64,000 bases of DNA, taken from contig CM114274.1 in assembly GCA_050084515.1 (NCBI GenBank), forward strand, positions 19,220,001-19,284,000, given 5' to 3'. Source of the DNA: Blasia pusilla (Eukaryota > Marchantiophyta > Marchantiopsida > Blasiales). Made by a program: the position numbers and the translations under genes. Shown in pieces: positions 12,319 to 24,069 of the stretch. A model generated the notes under the pieces. That model ran no database searches. It was not told where the DNA came from and saw only the letters and a program-made list of their open reading frames with translations. Position 1 is the stretch's first letter, and every line of letters starts with the position of its first letter.

Positions 12319-12807
12319 TTCATAGAGAGCACGTTTGGTGCGTCATGCCGACGAGGAGTTGGGTCATTTTGGAGTGAAGTGGATGTATAGCTTGCTCTAG
12401 ATACAGTATTGGTGGCGAGGCATGAAGACTGAAGTTCAGCAGTTTGTTGCCAGGTGCATGGTGTGTGATATGGTCCATGCATCGTTCAATGCTGCGACTC
12501 CACAGTTGCATCCACTTCCACTCATGGGTTTAGGTTATAGATGGAGTTTGGATTTTTCAAGACCTTTACCATTGACGAAGCGCCATAGTCGTTATGTGTT
12601 GATGATGGTCGAGCACTTCTCGGAGTGGATAGAGTTGGTTGCATTACCTGTTAAAGTGAGTGAGGGAGTAGCATATGCCTTCCTAGATCGAATGTTCAGT
12701 CATTACGATGCACCAGTTGAGATGTTGACAAACCATGGCACAAAGTTTTGCGGGGAGTTTAAGGCCTTGTGTGATCAGGCGCTAATTGACCACCGCACCA
12801 CTTCGTG
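12319..12807 (+). pseudogene. Integrase zinc-binding domain and catalytic core (Ty3 relic)
   Basis: An HHCC zinc-binding module is visible (HADEELGHFG ... RCMVC), with an in-frame stop in between. It is followed by the core segment YRWSLDFSRPLP with the first catalytic Asp. The second catalytic Asp, expected in a TDQGT-like motif, reads TNHGT, so this copy is catalytically dead. The matching segment of the larger element is 58500-58950. Confidence 0.8.
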
Positions 12808-13292
12808 AGATTATCTTGAGATGGATGGACTAGTGGAGAGGATTGTGTAGATGGTGAAGAGAGGATTAAGCAATAGAGTAGAGAGGTCACCTAGGAGATT
12901 GGAACCTCTAATTGTCGTTGTTGGCGATGGGATACAGATTCAGCAAGCATGCATCCTTAGCATCTTTCTCACCATACTTGCCACTTTATGGTCAAGAGCC
13001 GGATTTACCTGCGGCCATTCGTCGAGATGTTGGTGAGATGTTGAACCTTGATGACCTTGATGTATGGATGCGAGCATGTTCTTAGAGGGATGAGTTGTTT
13101 AGGAGAGTGATGCCCATGGCGTTTGAGAACTTGATGATTGCACATCATCGGGATACGTTGAGGTATACAACTATTAGGGGAGGTGGTTCTCGACCGACTA
13201 TCCGAAGGTTTCATCAAGGAGATAATGTCGACTTGCAACAGACAACACCCACAACGTTGGTGTGACTGCAAGGTTGGTGTGACTGCACTATC

Positions 13293-13592
13293 TTGAGAGT
13301 GCGTGAGATTTTGTCATCTGGTGTTCTTTTATTGGAGGGACGCAATGGTATGGTTTGGAAGGACCATGTGCGTAATTGTGCACCACGTCACCTTCCTTAC
13401 ATTGACGATACAATTGATCCGAGCTTAGAAGTAGTTCCTACACGCTTGCGATGTATGTTGTTTGGTTTAGCCCGTGGTGTAGCCATTATGCTAGTCTCTG
13501 ATGTATGTTCGAGAGGATGGCATATGGTATGTTTGACGCCACCTATCACCAGGGTTCTTCGGGGACGATGGATGTGCCCCAGATGTACATAG
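13293..13592 (+). pseudogene. Integrase C-terminal region with PHD-type zinc finger (Ty3 relic)
   Basis: The first part (VREILSSGVLLLEG, then VWKDHVRNCAP) is the same as in the larger element at 59440-59520. The last 45 residues match a PHD finger: a leading Cys, then VCSRGWHMVCLTPP, then RWMCPRC at the very end. The GWH-xx-C and W-x-C-P-x-C signatures are intact. One Cys of the first pair reads Phe and the Cys before DVC reads Ser, which is consistent with decay. Confidence 0.75.
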
Positions 13593-13925
13593 AGTGGATA
13601 GTTCTAGATTTTGACTGATGTCTGTGACATGGATGACAAGAAGGCGACTAATGATGGGGCCACATGAGCACCTGGCCTTTTTGCTCTTAGCGTGTGAGAG
13701 ATGTATGTCATGGTAGGTAGAGAGAGATGGCTATCTGGATTTAGAGGGACATAACTACCATCTAAGGGGGCAATTGGAGATATTTTGGTACTTCTCATCT
13801 TGTTGTCTGTATTCCATGATTTAGCATGTGATCGTGTATGTTTGTGTGTATATATGTTCGGTGACAATGATGTATGTTGTGTAGCGATGTGTATGCACAC
13901 GACAACTATCACGTTTGGTAGGATA

Positions 13926-15307
13926 GATCGACGAGATCTAGTAGAGTACCTTTGGATATATTGGAGGATAGCCTGAGGAGGTCGAGTCAAATTCTGCCTA
14001 GCCATGAACGGGAGGACCTTGGGAGCCCGGTGAACAAAGAGATCCGGGAAGTCAAGCCTAATATGATCATGAAAGGTGCAGTCGAAGAGGTAGTGATGTT
14101 CATCATCAACAAGCCCCGAGTTGCAAAATCTACATAATCTGTCCTCCCTTTTCTTTAGTGAGAATTTTCCTTTCTCAATCTCCAAGTCAGTAGAGCCACA
14201 TCTGAATCTCGCTAATATATGACGTAACTTAGTGGGAATGGGGCAGAGATGTAGGAGGCTTGCTGCATGGATGTGCAGTTGTTCATGAGGGTGTGGTAGC
14301 GCCTCATTCTTTCACCATTTTTGTGAGAGGAATTCCCCCTGCTTTCCCAGAGACGCTGGTGTCGGCCCCAGTTGATGGCAATGTAATTGTTGTGTAATTG
14401 TTCAGCAAGGTCTTGGTGGGTGGTCATAGGCAGGTCATCGATGGATATTCCTCATTTCATGAGCCACTCCGTGCAATCATAGTACCAATTTTTTAGCCCC
14501 AAGGATGGCACTACTTTTTGAAACCACGTAGGCCTTGGTGGATAAACAATTGGGATAGTCCTCGTAGATATCCTCAAGGTGTTGGAGAAATGTGATTAGA
14601 TTTTTAACAACATGGATCTCCATTGGTACCTCCCCAAACTCAGCCAGTAGAATGTCATGGGGAGTGGTTTTCCTAATGCCCAGACTTTGACGCATGAAGA
14701 GTTTCTAGGGGGCCTGAAGGTCTGGAGCCAAGCCTTGGAGTTGGGGCCCCACAACTCAGATGCATAGAGTGTGGCTGGGATCACCAGAGCTTTGAAGAGA
14801 TGGAGTTTTTGTGGAATATGCGAGAGTTCCATTCTTCTGCAATTGGATTGTAGCAGGTGTAGATCCCTCAAGCCTGCATTGATCTTGTTGCGACTTCCAT
14901 TGGCTCTCCGTTGGTTGTTAGGTTTGAGTTGCACCCCCAGGTATATATACTAACCCACAATCTCAATGATCTACCTTCTCACTCCTTGGTTGAAGGTGAA
15001 AGTGTGTGACGGCTGTGCCGTAGGGAGCTATGATCCAAAGATGATTATCTTCGTTTTCAGCAAGTTCACTTCCATGCCCGATTTGTTGCAAAAGCTTGAA
15101 AATGCATTCAGGTAAAGTTGGAGCCCAAGTGCTGTTCTAGACATCAAAACTATATCATCTACATATAAGAGCAGGGGGATGAGCCAGTGTGCTAGCTCTG
15201 GTGGATCTCCAACTACAGAACGATCGTTCTGTAGTTGGATGGTATCATTGGGTCTCCAGCCTTGAAGAGTGGGTAGATCGTATTCATTTGCCATTCTAAT
15301 GGGAAGT
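13926..15307 (-). pseudogene. LINE, 3' third: reverse transcriptase end and C-terminal zinc motif
   Basis: The minus strand carries the reverse transcriptase palm (15028-15294) with LLYVDDIVLMS and, further on, the segment LVIPATLYASELWGP (14596-14934), typical of plant and animal LINE ORF2. The C-terminus holds a cysteine/histidine motif, CRFCNSGLVDDEHHYLFDC (about 14080-14140). Several frameshifts break it. It continues upstream in the segment 16311-18021, from which it is separated by a solo LTR. Confidence 0.85.
15209..15238. repeat. Perfect 30-bp palindrome inside the LINE
   Basis: The half-site CCAACTACAGAACGA is followed by its exact reverse complement with no spacer. It lies within the reverse transcriptase region, in a part that is not a conserved motif. 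Confidence 0.9.
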
Positions 15308-16310
15308 TGTCGCGCCCCTACTCTCCTTGAACGTCAATCTTTAGTGTTGCGGATGCGTACGTTCAGTAGGTCACGAACTCATCGCTGATCTGCACCCAAA
15401 CACGCACTCTAGTTAGTCGGGTCTGGGCCAACCAGCGTTCCAACCCACCGAGTCCTCAACTCGGCCTCTCATCAAGCTCAACCTTCCTTAGTTCCTAGTT
15501 TCCAAAACATGGCAAGTCCTTCAAGACTTGGAACAGACTTCCTGGTTAGTCCAGGGATCTGAAACGACACTTGCGCGCCTAGCGATCCCAACTGTTCAAC
15601 GGTCCTCGTGTGAGTTCCGAACCGAGACCCAAGTAATTGAGTCGCGACGTGAAATCCAAGAGGGATGTCTAAAATCGCCTCAATGGACTTGGTGCAGGTT
15701 TTCCAACCCAACCCCCAAACTCGCGTTCCGTTCCATGCCCTTGAGCCGCCCCGCGGCGCCCAAAGTGGGGTTTGGGTTCCAAGCACTCTCGGAGACCTTC
15801 CCCCTTACTAGTACTTCTGGGGTTCTCCAATAACCCCTCCCCTTTGGGAAAAGAGGGTCGGGCCCTTCATTGTGGCCCTCAACTCGACTCTACTTACAGT
15901 TGTTTTCGGGTTGTATCTCGGCCGCTGCTTATGCGTTTGCAGCGATCTTTAATGCGTTTGGACCGGCTCTCCATAAGCTTTCCAACGCACTCTTATTTGT
16001 TCCAAACGCATCTTAGCGCTAAAAGTTATGGCCATAAATACAGTCGGAAACTCTCAAACGCTAGTGGCGTTCCAAATCCGGATCTTTCCTTTGGCAACCC
16101 ACTTCCTAGACTCGACTTCTTTCAAGTCTCATTCCGCGTTTGGTCCAGGTTTCTCAATCGCGACCATAACATCTGAAATGCGACTCCTCGCTCGCGTCTC
16201 GTCTCTTGTCTCCTCTTTGAGACAACTCCAACGCGCAAACAATCTTAGCGTGAGCCCGCTAATGTTCCGATGTTCCGCTTGGCACTTGTTTGGTCATGAG
16301 GGTCGCGACA
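15308..16310 (+). mobile_element. Solo LTR A (1003 bp), TGTCGCG...CGCGACA family
   Basis: It begins TGTCGCG and ends CGCGACA, a 7-bp terminal inverted repeat. It is nearly identical to copies B (20222) and C (25934). Flanking 5-mers are GAAGT on the left and GAAGC on the right, a target-site duplication with one change. It splits the LINE: the minus-strand peptide reads NIAVQQGF on one side and continues as PIRMANEYDLP on the other. Open frames inside it are LTR sequence. Confidence 0.9.
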
Positions 16311-18021
16311 GAAGCCCTGTTGAACTGCAATATTGAACATTCTGGTGAGGGTTGGGCGAATTTCCTCACTTACGCCAATTGCCTCGCACCCCAGGATCCT
16401 CTTGTTTGTTATGTAGCCTTTTGATTCCTGATGGGACATCGTCAATGGTGAAGAGGTCCGGTAGATCCTGAAGCCCATTCGACCAGGGGTTGGTTAGGGC
16501 GGCAGTGTTGGAGTGGTAAAGTTGGGTACCATATGTGGTTCAGATTTGTAGATCCTGGAGTGGAATGATGTTTTGTCTTTTCCTGATATTCTCCATAATT
16601 TGGCCGATAGGTATTTCATCTGTTCTGTGAACTTTGTGATCTTGATGGCAATGTATTTGTGTTTCTTCCTACGTACCAATCGTTTGTAAGTTTTCTGCAA
16701 CAATCAATTGTGTGGAGATTTTGGATCCTCCCTCAGCCGGTGATTCAGCTGCCTCCGGGCCTTTTTGCAGTCCTTGTCAAACCAAGGTTGGGAGAAGAAC
16801 GTAGAAGTGGATTTAATGTGTTTGCCTCCAAACAGTTGGAAAGGTAGGACTTTTCTGTAACATTGATGTAGAATGTCGCTGAACTCACTCGTGTTCACTG
16901 TGGGTGAGCACTCTGTAAGAGCCTTGTTGACGAGTGTGATGAGTTCATCTTTCTTTTCCTAAAGGAAAGTGTATCGAAATTTGGTCGGCATGGCTAATTT
17001 TTCTGTAGCCTCTGGGGTGGTTTTGGAGACCATGATGTCACAATAGAGTGGTTCATGATCAAATTCTAGAACGGGTGTGACCTGCACATTGGAAACCAAA
17101 TGTGGTAATTGATGTACTTCCCCAATCAAGTAGTCAACCACTGATGTCAAGGTTTCTCTGTTGGAGTCAGAGTGTCCAATTGAAGTGCGACCTCCTGACT
17201 GTGGCCACATAGCCATGCCATTGGCGACTACCAAACAATGTGTTGAGCAAAGTTGGAGAAGTTTCTCTCCATTGGCTGTTTTTCCCTTGTCCACTGAGTT
17301 GCACTGCATGTGTGGGAAGAATACTTCTCTAAGAGACCATCAGCCGACTGAGTATCAATCCCTTCCATGTTGATGTTGTTTGACATGTAGATTGGAGCTT
17401 GAGTGTTGGCCGTTCTCCCCTTGAAATCTCCTACTATGAGGATATTTCCCTTGTGCATGTGGTGCTCAATAGATGTAGAGAGAGCCTCATACGAGAATTA
17501 TCTTTTGAGCACAATGGGACTGAAGTAGCAAACAACAATGAGGAGATATTTCGGTAATCCCACTTCTTTGTTGACCTTGATCTAGAGGAAGTGTTTCTCC
17601 TCATCAATGTCGGCTATGGAGACAAAAGGTTGTAACCATGCTGCTACCAAGCATGTCAGGCAACCGTGTCCTTTGCTTTTGCTGTTTGTGATTGGGTTGT
17701 GGATAGCAAAAACTTGGAAGTCCTCTGTATTGGGAATGCGGTTGGAATCATGTTCATGTGTTTTAGCAAAAAAGATAAGGTCCAGTTTTGTGCCAAGATA
17801 TGTAATGCCATTGCTTCTGGACTAGAATGGTCCTCCACAATTGTGAAAAAATTCCTGAATGGATGCGTTGGTAATATCCTTCCCATCCTCCATTCCCTAT
17901 AGGGAGGTCTTGTCATGGAGGTTTGTCACCTCCAAGTCCTGGTTCTGAGTCGTAGAATTGCTAATTCCCTAGTTGGAATCCGAGTTTTCGCTCATTGCCC
18001 TACCTGTTTGTCGTGTTGGTA
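16311..18021 (-). pseudogene. LINE, middle part: endonuclease and start of reverse transcriptase
   Basis: Minus-strand segments show an apurinic-type endonuclease: GNILIVGDFKGRT (about 17410-17455), then SVVDYLIGEV and FDHEPLY (about 17050-17150). Next comes PWFDKDCKKARRQ (about 16760-16800), the usual linker in LINE ORF2, and then the reverse transcriptase start (16245-16478). Frames change several times. The upstream continuation is at 24070 and beyond, on the far side of the copia insertion. Confidence 0.85.
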
Positions 18022-18496
18022 TGTGAGAAAACAGAAAGTGACGAAATCACTGAAATCTTTACAAAACTTAGAGATACAAAGTGGCCTAGTCCGTCCGTGC
18101 GCTCACAGAAGAGCTTTGATGGAACCTGAACTGGGAGATAACTCGACATACGAGAATGCGCTACCGCTGCGGCTCCCGACTATTTGACTACTTGGGAAAA
18201 CTAGGTTTTACCTATTTTCTTCATTTCTATTAATAGAAAAAATTTGCCTATATCTAACCTTCATGCGGTTTATCTAAGACTTGGTTTATCTAACCCTGTA
18301 TTGCATCAGGGTGCCCCGCACCCTGATGCAATATAGGGTTAGATAAACCTAGTAACGCTACTCCGTAAACCACCTACGTCATATTACTATGACTCCTTCG
18401 ACGTCTAAGTCGGAACCATCGATCTAGGCTTCTCCTCATACAAGGGGGCCGATCAAATCAATGGTGCTCAGAGGAGTGGATGTTGAGAATCCAATA
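18022..18496 (-). mobile_element. 3' LTR of the copia element
   Basis: 475 bp, matching 23619-24069. The outer end is TGTGAG on the plus strand. The inner end lies next to a polypurine tract (seven C on the plus strand, 18497-18503). It holds a long inverted repeat (18283-18348) and an extra stretch near 18245-18280 that the 5' LTR lacks. Confidence 0.9.
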
Positions 18497-18525
18497 CCCC
18501 CCCTCAATATCCATTCTCATGTGGA

Positions 18526-20220
18526 CTACTGTCTTGGACCTATGCCAAGACCCTTCAGATGTCGGTGAAGCTGATCTCCGCTCAAGGCTTTCGTGAAGAT
18601 GTCTGCACGGTTATCCTCTATTGGATAATAGACTAACTTCAAAACCTCTCTCTCAATCAATTCACGAACAAAATGGTACTGGATCTCTATGTGCTTCGTA
18701 CGAGCATGAAACACAGGATTATGTGCTATGGCAATGCAACTCTGATTGTCACACCACATTACCGTAGCACTTTCTGGTGCTTCTCCTATGTCCTCCAGTA
18801 TCCATCTCAACCATACTGCTTCACAAGAAGCATAACAAGCCGCCTTGTACTCTGCCTCGGTAGAAGAAAGAGCCACTGTAGGTTGCTTCTTGCTGACCCA
18901 TGATACCACACCTGATCCTACCAAGAAGCAATAACCCGAAACTGATCTTCGAGAATCTAAATCTCCTGCCCAATCTGAGTCACAAAAACCTGTCATTTCC
19001 GTCCCTGCTCCATAGGTGATGCCGTACTCGATAGTGCCTTTGATGTACTTCAACACACGCATCCCTGCCTTCCAATGGTTCTCACGAGGCTTAGTTGAGA
19101 ACCTACTCAATACTCCCACAACGAAGCTAATGTCTGGTCTACTGTTACACAAAAATATCAAATTGCCTACAAGCTTTCTGTACATCTTTTCATCTACCAA
19201 TGGTGAAACATCCTCCATCGAGAGTTTCAACTCTACCTCCATTGGCGAGACCACTGCCTTATACTCGGTCATCCCGAATGCCTTCAAGATTTCTCTAGCA
19301 TACTTCTGCTGAGAGAGAAAAATAGAATCTGACTGTTGCCAAATTTCCAGTCCTATAAAGTAGTGCAGAAGACCTAAATCTGACATTTCAAACTCAGATT
19401 CCAACACTCCCTTCATTTCTTATATTTTCTTACTGTGGTCTCCTGTGATGATCAGATCATCCACATACAAGACTATCAACATATACATCCCATCTTCGCA
19501 AAACACATACAAATTTGCTTCTGAAGGATTCTTCATGAGACCCTTCTCTCGAAAGAATGTATCTATTCGTTGATACCATACCCTTGGGGCTTGCTTCAAC
19601 CCATACAATGCTCGATGAAGTAAACAAACTTTCTCTTCTGATCCGGGTGTCTCAAAACCTGGTTGTTGAGAAACATATACCTCCTCCTTGAGACTCCCGT
19701 TCAGAAAAGCAGACTTCACATCATATTGGTATACAGGCCAACGTCTTGTTCCTGCAACCGCTAGAACAATTCGAATGGTTGTCATCCTTGCAGTGGGAGC
19801 AAAAGTCTCATAGTAGTCAAAGCCTTCAATTTGTGAGCATCCTTGTGCGACCAACCTCGCTTTGAATTTATCCAATGTACCGTCCAACTTATACTTGGTC
19901 TTGTACACCCACTTGGTGCGTATTATCTTTATGTCCTCTGGCTTTTTAACCAAAGTCCAAGTTTCATTTCTCTGAATAGCGTCCATCTCCGTCTGCATGG
20001 CCTCTCTCCATTGAGGATGAGCCAGGGCCTCATCCAAGCATGATGGCTCTTCCACCTTCAAGACCTCTGTCATCAGGGCCATGTTGACGAGATGTGCGGA
20101 AGCTCTATTCTGCTCCTCTAGTCTCTTGGATCTCCTTGGATGTGTAACAACTTCACCAGTTGCTGGTGGATCCTTACCATCCAAGAGTTGCTTTATCCAC
20201 TAAGGGTATGACGACCGTAG
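18526..20220 (-). pseudogene. Copia reverse transcriptase and RNase H
   Basis: The reverse transcriptase part (20184-19420) contains KARLVAQGCSQ, YDVKSAFLNG, ALYGLKQAPRVWY and the catalytic YVDD. After one in-frame stop (TAA at 19420-19422) the frame goes on unbroken for 296 codons through RNase H: CDSDWAGD, SSTEAEY, the MWCDNQSCI segment and the ADIFTKAL end. Without the stop this would be a normal copia C-terminal half. Upstream it runs directly into solo LTR B. Confidence 0.93.
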
Positions 20221-20221
20221 T

Positions 20222-21223
20222 TGTCACGCCCCTACTCTCCTTGAACGTCAATCTTTAGTGTTGCGGAAGCGTGCGTTCAGTAGGTCACGAACTCATCGCC
20301 GATCTGCACCCAAACACGCACTCTCGTTAGTCGGGTTTGGCCAACCGGCGTTCCAACCCACCGAGTCCTAAACTCGGCGTCTCATCAAGCTCAACCTTCC
20401 TTAGTTCCTAGCTCCCAACACATGGCAAGTCCTTCAAGACTTGGAACAGACTTCCTGGTTAGTCCAGGGATCTGAAACGGCACTTGCACGCCTAGCGATC
20501 CCAACTGTTCAACGGTCCTCGTGTGAGTTCCAAACCGAGACCCAAGTAATTGAGTCACGGCGTGAAATCCAAGAGGGATGTCTAAAATCGCCTCAATGGA
20601 CTTGGTGCAGGTTTTCCAACCCAACGCCCAAACTCGCGTTCCGTTCCATGCCCTTGAGCCGCCCCGCGGCGCCCAAAGTGGGGTTTGGGTTCCAAGCACT
20701 TTCGGAGACCTTCCCCCTTACTAGTACTTCTGGGGTTCTCCAATAACCCCTCCCCTTTGGGAAAAGAGGTTCGGGCCCTTCATTGTGGCCCTCAACCCGA
20801 CTCCACTCACAGTCGTTTTTGGGTTGTATCTCGGCCGCTGCTCATGCGTTTGCAGCGATCTTTGGTGCGTTTTGACCGACTCTCCATGAGCTTTCCAACG
20901 CACTCTTATTTGTTCCAAACGCATCTTAGCGCTAAAAGTTATGGCCATAAATACAGTCAGAAACTCTCAAACGCAAGTGGCGTTCCAAATCCGGATCTTT
21001 CCTTTGGCAACCCACTTCCTAGACTCGACTTCTTTCAAGTCTCATTCTGCGTTTGGTCCAGGTTTCTGAGTTGCGACCATCACATCTGAAATGCGACTTC
21101 TCGATCGCGTCTCGTCTCTTGTCTCCTCTTTGAGACAACTCCAACGCGCAAACCATCTTAGCGTGAGCCCGCTAATGTTTCGATGTTCCGCTTGGCACTT
21201 GTTTGGTCATGAGGGTCGCGACA
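20222..21223 (+). mobile_element. Solo LTR B (1002 bp) inside the copia element
   Basis: Begins TGTCACG and ends CGCGACA. It is flanked on both sides by a perfect 5-bp duplication, GTAGT (20217-20221 and 21224-21228). It interrupts the linker between copia integrase and reverse transcriptase, so it inserted after the copia element did. Confidence 0.95.
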
Positions 21224-22000
21224 GTAGTGGAAGAGCAGGTTGCTCTTTGTAATCATCACCAAATTCTTCTTCTTGATGATCTGGTGTAAACATCTGTGGT
21301 GTGCTCTGGTGGGTTATCTCTTCGTTTGATGATAATGTGGACGGACCACTGATATCCGCCACTTGACGAGGCTGTTCCTGGAACACCACGTCACAACTCA
21401 CAAGCATCTTCTTTTCCTCAGGACACCAAAGGCGATAAGCTTTAGACTCATCACTATATCCCATAAAGATGCACTTCCTGCTCTTGGACTCCAACTTGGT
21501 CCTCGATGCTTCAGGAATATGTACAAAACACTCACTACCAAAAGTCCTGAAATGTTGGACTGATGGTACCTTACCTGAGTATGATTGATGAGGAGTCATG
21601 CCTTGCATTGACTTGGTAGCACTTCTATTTAGAATGTATACGGCAGTATTAACAGCTTCAGCCCAAAATCCTTCTGTCAAACCTTTTGCTTTCATCATAC
21701 ATCTTGCCATCTCCACCACTGTACGGTTTCGACGCTCAACAACTCCATTTTGTTGTGGTGTATGTGCCGTGGTTAACTGTCGCTTGATTCCATGCTCTCC
21801 CAAATATTTGTTGAATTCTGTTGATAAGAATTCTCCTCCTCGATCGGTGCGAAGCTTTTGTACCTTCTTTCCTGTCTCATTCTCAACCAGCTTGTGCCAT
21901 ACCTTAAATTTTCCAAAAGCACTTGCCTTATCACGAAGGAAATACACCCACATCTTCCTACTATAATCGTCGACAACTTAAAAGAAGTAGGAAGAACCAC
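21224..22000 (-). pseudogene. Copia integrase
   Basis: The minus-strand frame shows KLRTDRGGEFLS with the second catalytic Asp, TPQQNGVVERRNRT with the catalytic Glu, and GYSDESKAYRLW at the end of the integrase. The GAG-pre-integrase part is broken by frame changes around 21960-22450. Confidence 0.92.
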
Positions 22001-22559
22001 CTAATGCCCATTGTTCTCATTTTACCACAGAGGTCAAGATGTATCAACTCTAGAGGAGCCTTTGCCCTATTGTGGACTCTTGTGGAAATGGTTGTCGGTG
22101 TTGCTTGCCCATCATACAAGCTTCACAAGTATCCGACACTCCAAAAATTGTTGGTAAATCAAAGAACCATGCCGGATTTCAGATCGACTTAGTAAGGGAA
22201 AGCTTAGGTGACCAAATCTTTCATGCCACAACTTATCGCTACTAAGATCTCAGACCTACACTTGTCGTGAAAGCATACAACTCGTAGATATTTCCACGTC
22301 GTATACCTTCACCCACTACTTTCCCATTGGCATCCTCAATGATCGCTCAGTTTTCTTGAAACGAACTTCTAGGTCACGATCACATAATCGCATAACTTGA
22401 AATCAAATTTCGCTTCAACTCGTACGTCACAAGACATCGATTAACTTCTTTTCATCTCCTTTTGTGAGACTAAAGAAATTGTGCCTTTCCTTCTCAGGTA
22501 CTTTGCATTATTCCCAACAAGAATAACAACGATGGGCTCTGTAGAGGTCAGAAGGAGCT

Positions 22560-23546
22560 ATACCAATCCTTATGATTGGTCATATGCCTAGATGCTCCAC
22601 TATCGAGCACCCATGCATCTTCACTCTTTGTCTTAGTGGAATGTTCTGCCTGTGTGCAAAACTCTTCTATTGCTACCCAAGCATCTACTTCATGTTCTCC
22701 CAATTCTACAGAATTTCCATACTCCTTCTTAGGTCTTAAACAACCGTTCTTCTCATCCTCACTCCTCTTCCTACAATCTTTGATAAGATGACCTAGCTTA
22801 CCACAATAAAAGCATTTGAAGGCTTTTCTTGGAAATTTCTTCTTGACATTTGAACTGTAATCCTGATGTCTACCTCTCTATACGTTGGCAGTAAATGCTG
22901 CGTCACTTCCCTCTCTTGCTTTGAAGCGCATTTCCTCTTCTACCAACATTGCACTAAATTGTTCAAAAGTAAGCGGCGTGGGTCTTACTTGAGTATTCAA
23001 ATGATGACAAACCATCATACCTTGAGGCAAAATCCTTATGCACCGACGTGCCAAATCTTTGCTAGACTTTGAAATTCCTAATCGACGCCATCCGATCTTG
23101 AAGATTCTTGATCCTTGTCAAAAATTGCTCCCGCTTTCTCCTTCTGAAAATTTTCTGACGTGGCGATTCTCTAGATTCTGAATCCGAGTCTCATTCCTTG
23201 TTTCATACTGATTCTTCAAAATGTTCCACGCCTCAGCAGCAGTGGTTGTATGTTGAATGAGAGTCATGACAGAGTCAGTTACATTCGTGACAATTGCATA
23301 TAGAGCATCAGCATTTCTGCGTCTCCATGCCAATAATACAACAGGATCGATATCCCCAGATGAAGATGAACATGCAGAACTCACACTAGCTTGTGGATTT
23401 GAATCGACCCCTGTGGCCGTTTCCCAGATCTCAAATGATTCGAGAACAGTTCTCATTTTGAACTTCCACAACGTATAGTTAGACCCATCTAACTTCCCTT
23501 CACCCAACGGAGGAGGGCGAGCACGAACTGACGAAGAGGTAGCCAT
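22560..23546 (-). pseudogene. Copia gag and protease
   Basis: The gag start (23546 downward) begins MATSSSVRARPPPLGEGKLD and carries the LDGSNYTLWKFKM segment of UBN2-type copia gag. Further down are a CCHC zinc knuckle, CFYCGKLGHLIKDC (about 22785-22830), and the protease active site WVLDSGASRHMT (about 22585-22620). The frame breaks near 23118 and again after the protease. Confidence 0.9.
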
Positions 23547-23606
23547 CTCTCAAGATTTTGTGCAAACATACTAGATCGCCAGATACAAAATACAGGAAAA
23601 CCTACT

Positions 23607-23618
23607 GCTCTGATACCA
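23607..23618 (-). promoter_or_regulatory. Primer-binding site of the copia element
   Basis: The minus strand reads TGGTATCAGAGC directly after the 5' LTR. This is the usual initiator-Met tRNA primer site of plant copia elements. Confidence 0.92.
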
Positions 23619-24069
23619 TGTGAGAAAACAGAAAGTGACGAAATCACTGAAATCTTTACAAAACTTAGAGATACAAAGTGGCCTAGTCCGTCCGTGCGCT
23701 CACAGAAGAGCTTCGATGGAACCTGAACTGGGAGATAACTCGACATACGAGAATGCGCTACCGCTACGGCTTCCGACTATTTAACTACTCGGGAAAACTA
23801 GGGTTTTTACCTAATTTTCTTTGTTTCTATTAATAGAAAAAATTTGGTATTACTAGGTTTATCTAACCCTATATTGCATCAGGGTGCCCCGCACCCTGAT
23901 GCAATATAGGGTTAGATAAACCTAGTAACGCTACTCCGTAAACCACCTATGTCATATTACTATGACTCCTTCGACGTCTAAGTCGGAACCATCGATCTAG
24001 GCTTCTCCTCATACAAGGGGGCCGATCAAATCAATGGTGCTCAGAGGAGTGGATGTTGAGAATCCAATG
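23619..24069 (-). mobile_element. 5' LTR of the copia element
   Basis: Matches the 3' LTR apart from substitutions and the deletion of a short block. It contains a perfect inverted repeat with 34-bp arms (23854-23887 and 23891-23924) around a CCC loop. Confidence 0.9.

Larger units (their letters stand above)
11700..13909 (+). mobile_element. 3' half of a decayed Ty3/gypsy element of the PHD-bearing family
   Basis: This contains, in order, an RNase H end, an integrase, an integrase C-terminal part with a PHD finger, a G-run that could be the polypurine tract (near 13762-13769), and a tail (about 13841-13906) resembling the last 107 bp of the family LTR. It is collinear with 57950-60006 of the element at 50785-60481. 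Gag, protease, methyltransferase and reverse transcriptase are absent. Many substitutions and stops mark it as old. It abuts the 3' end of the LINE at about 13910-13930. Confidence 0.8.
18022..24069 (-). mobile_element. Full-length Ty1/copia element inserted in the LINE
   Basis: LTRs at 18022-18496 and 23619-24069 enclose gag, protease, integrase, reverse transcriptase and RNase H, in copia order, on the minus strand. Flanks are TGGTA and TGGTG, a probable 5-bp duplication with one mismatch. It is about 5.04 kb once solo LTR B (20222-21223) is subtracted. Inactivating changes seen include a stop between integrase and reverse transcriptase, a stop between reverse transcriptase and RNase H, frame breaks near 22 kb, and the LTR insertion itself. 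Confidence 0.9.

Noticed and set aside
15478-16336. Conserved 100-134-codon frames in the 1-kb units (also at 20391-21089 and 26106-26786)
   Set aside because: They recur because the LTR itself is repeated, and they exist on both strands; no domain is present.
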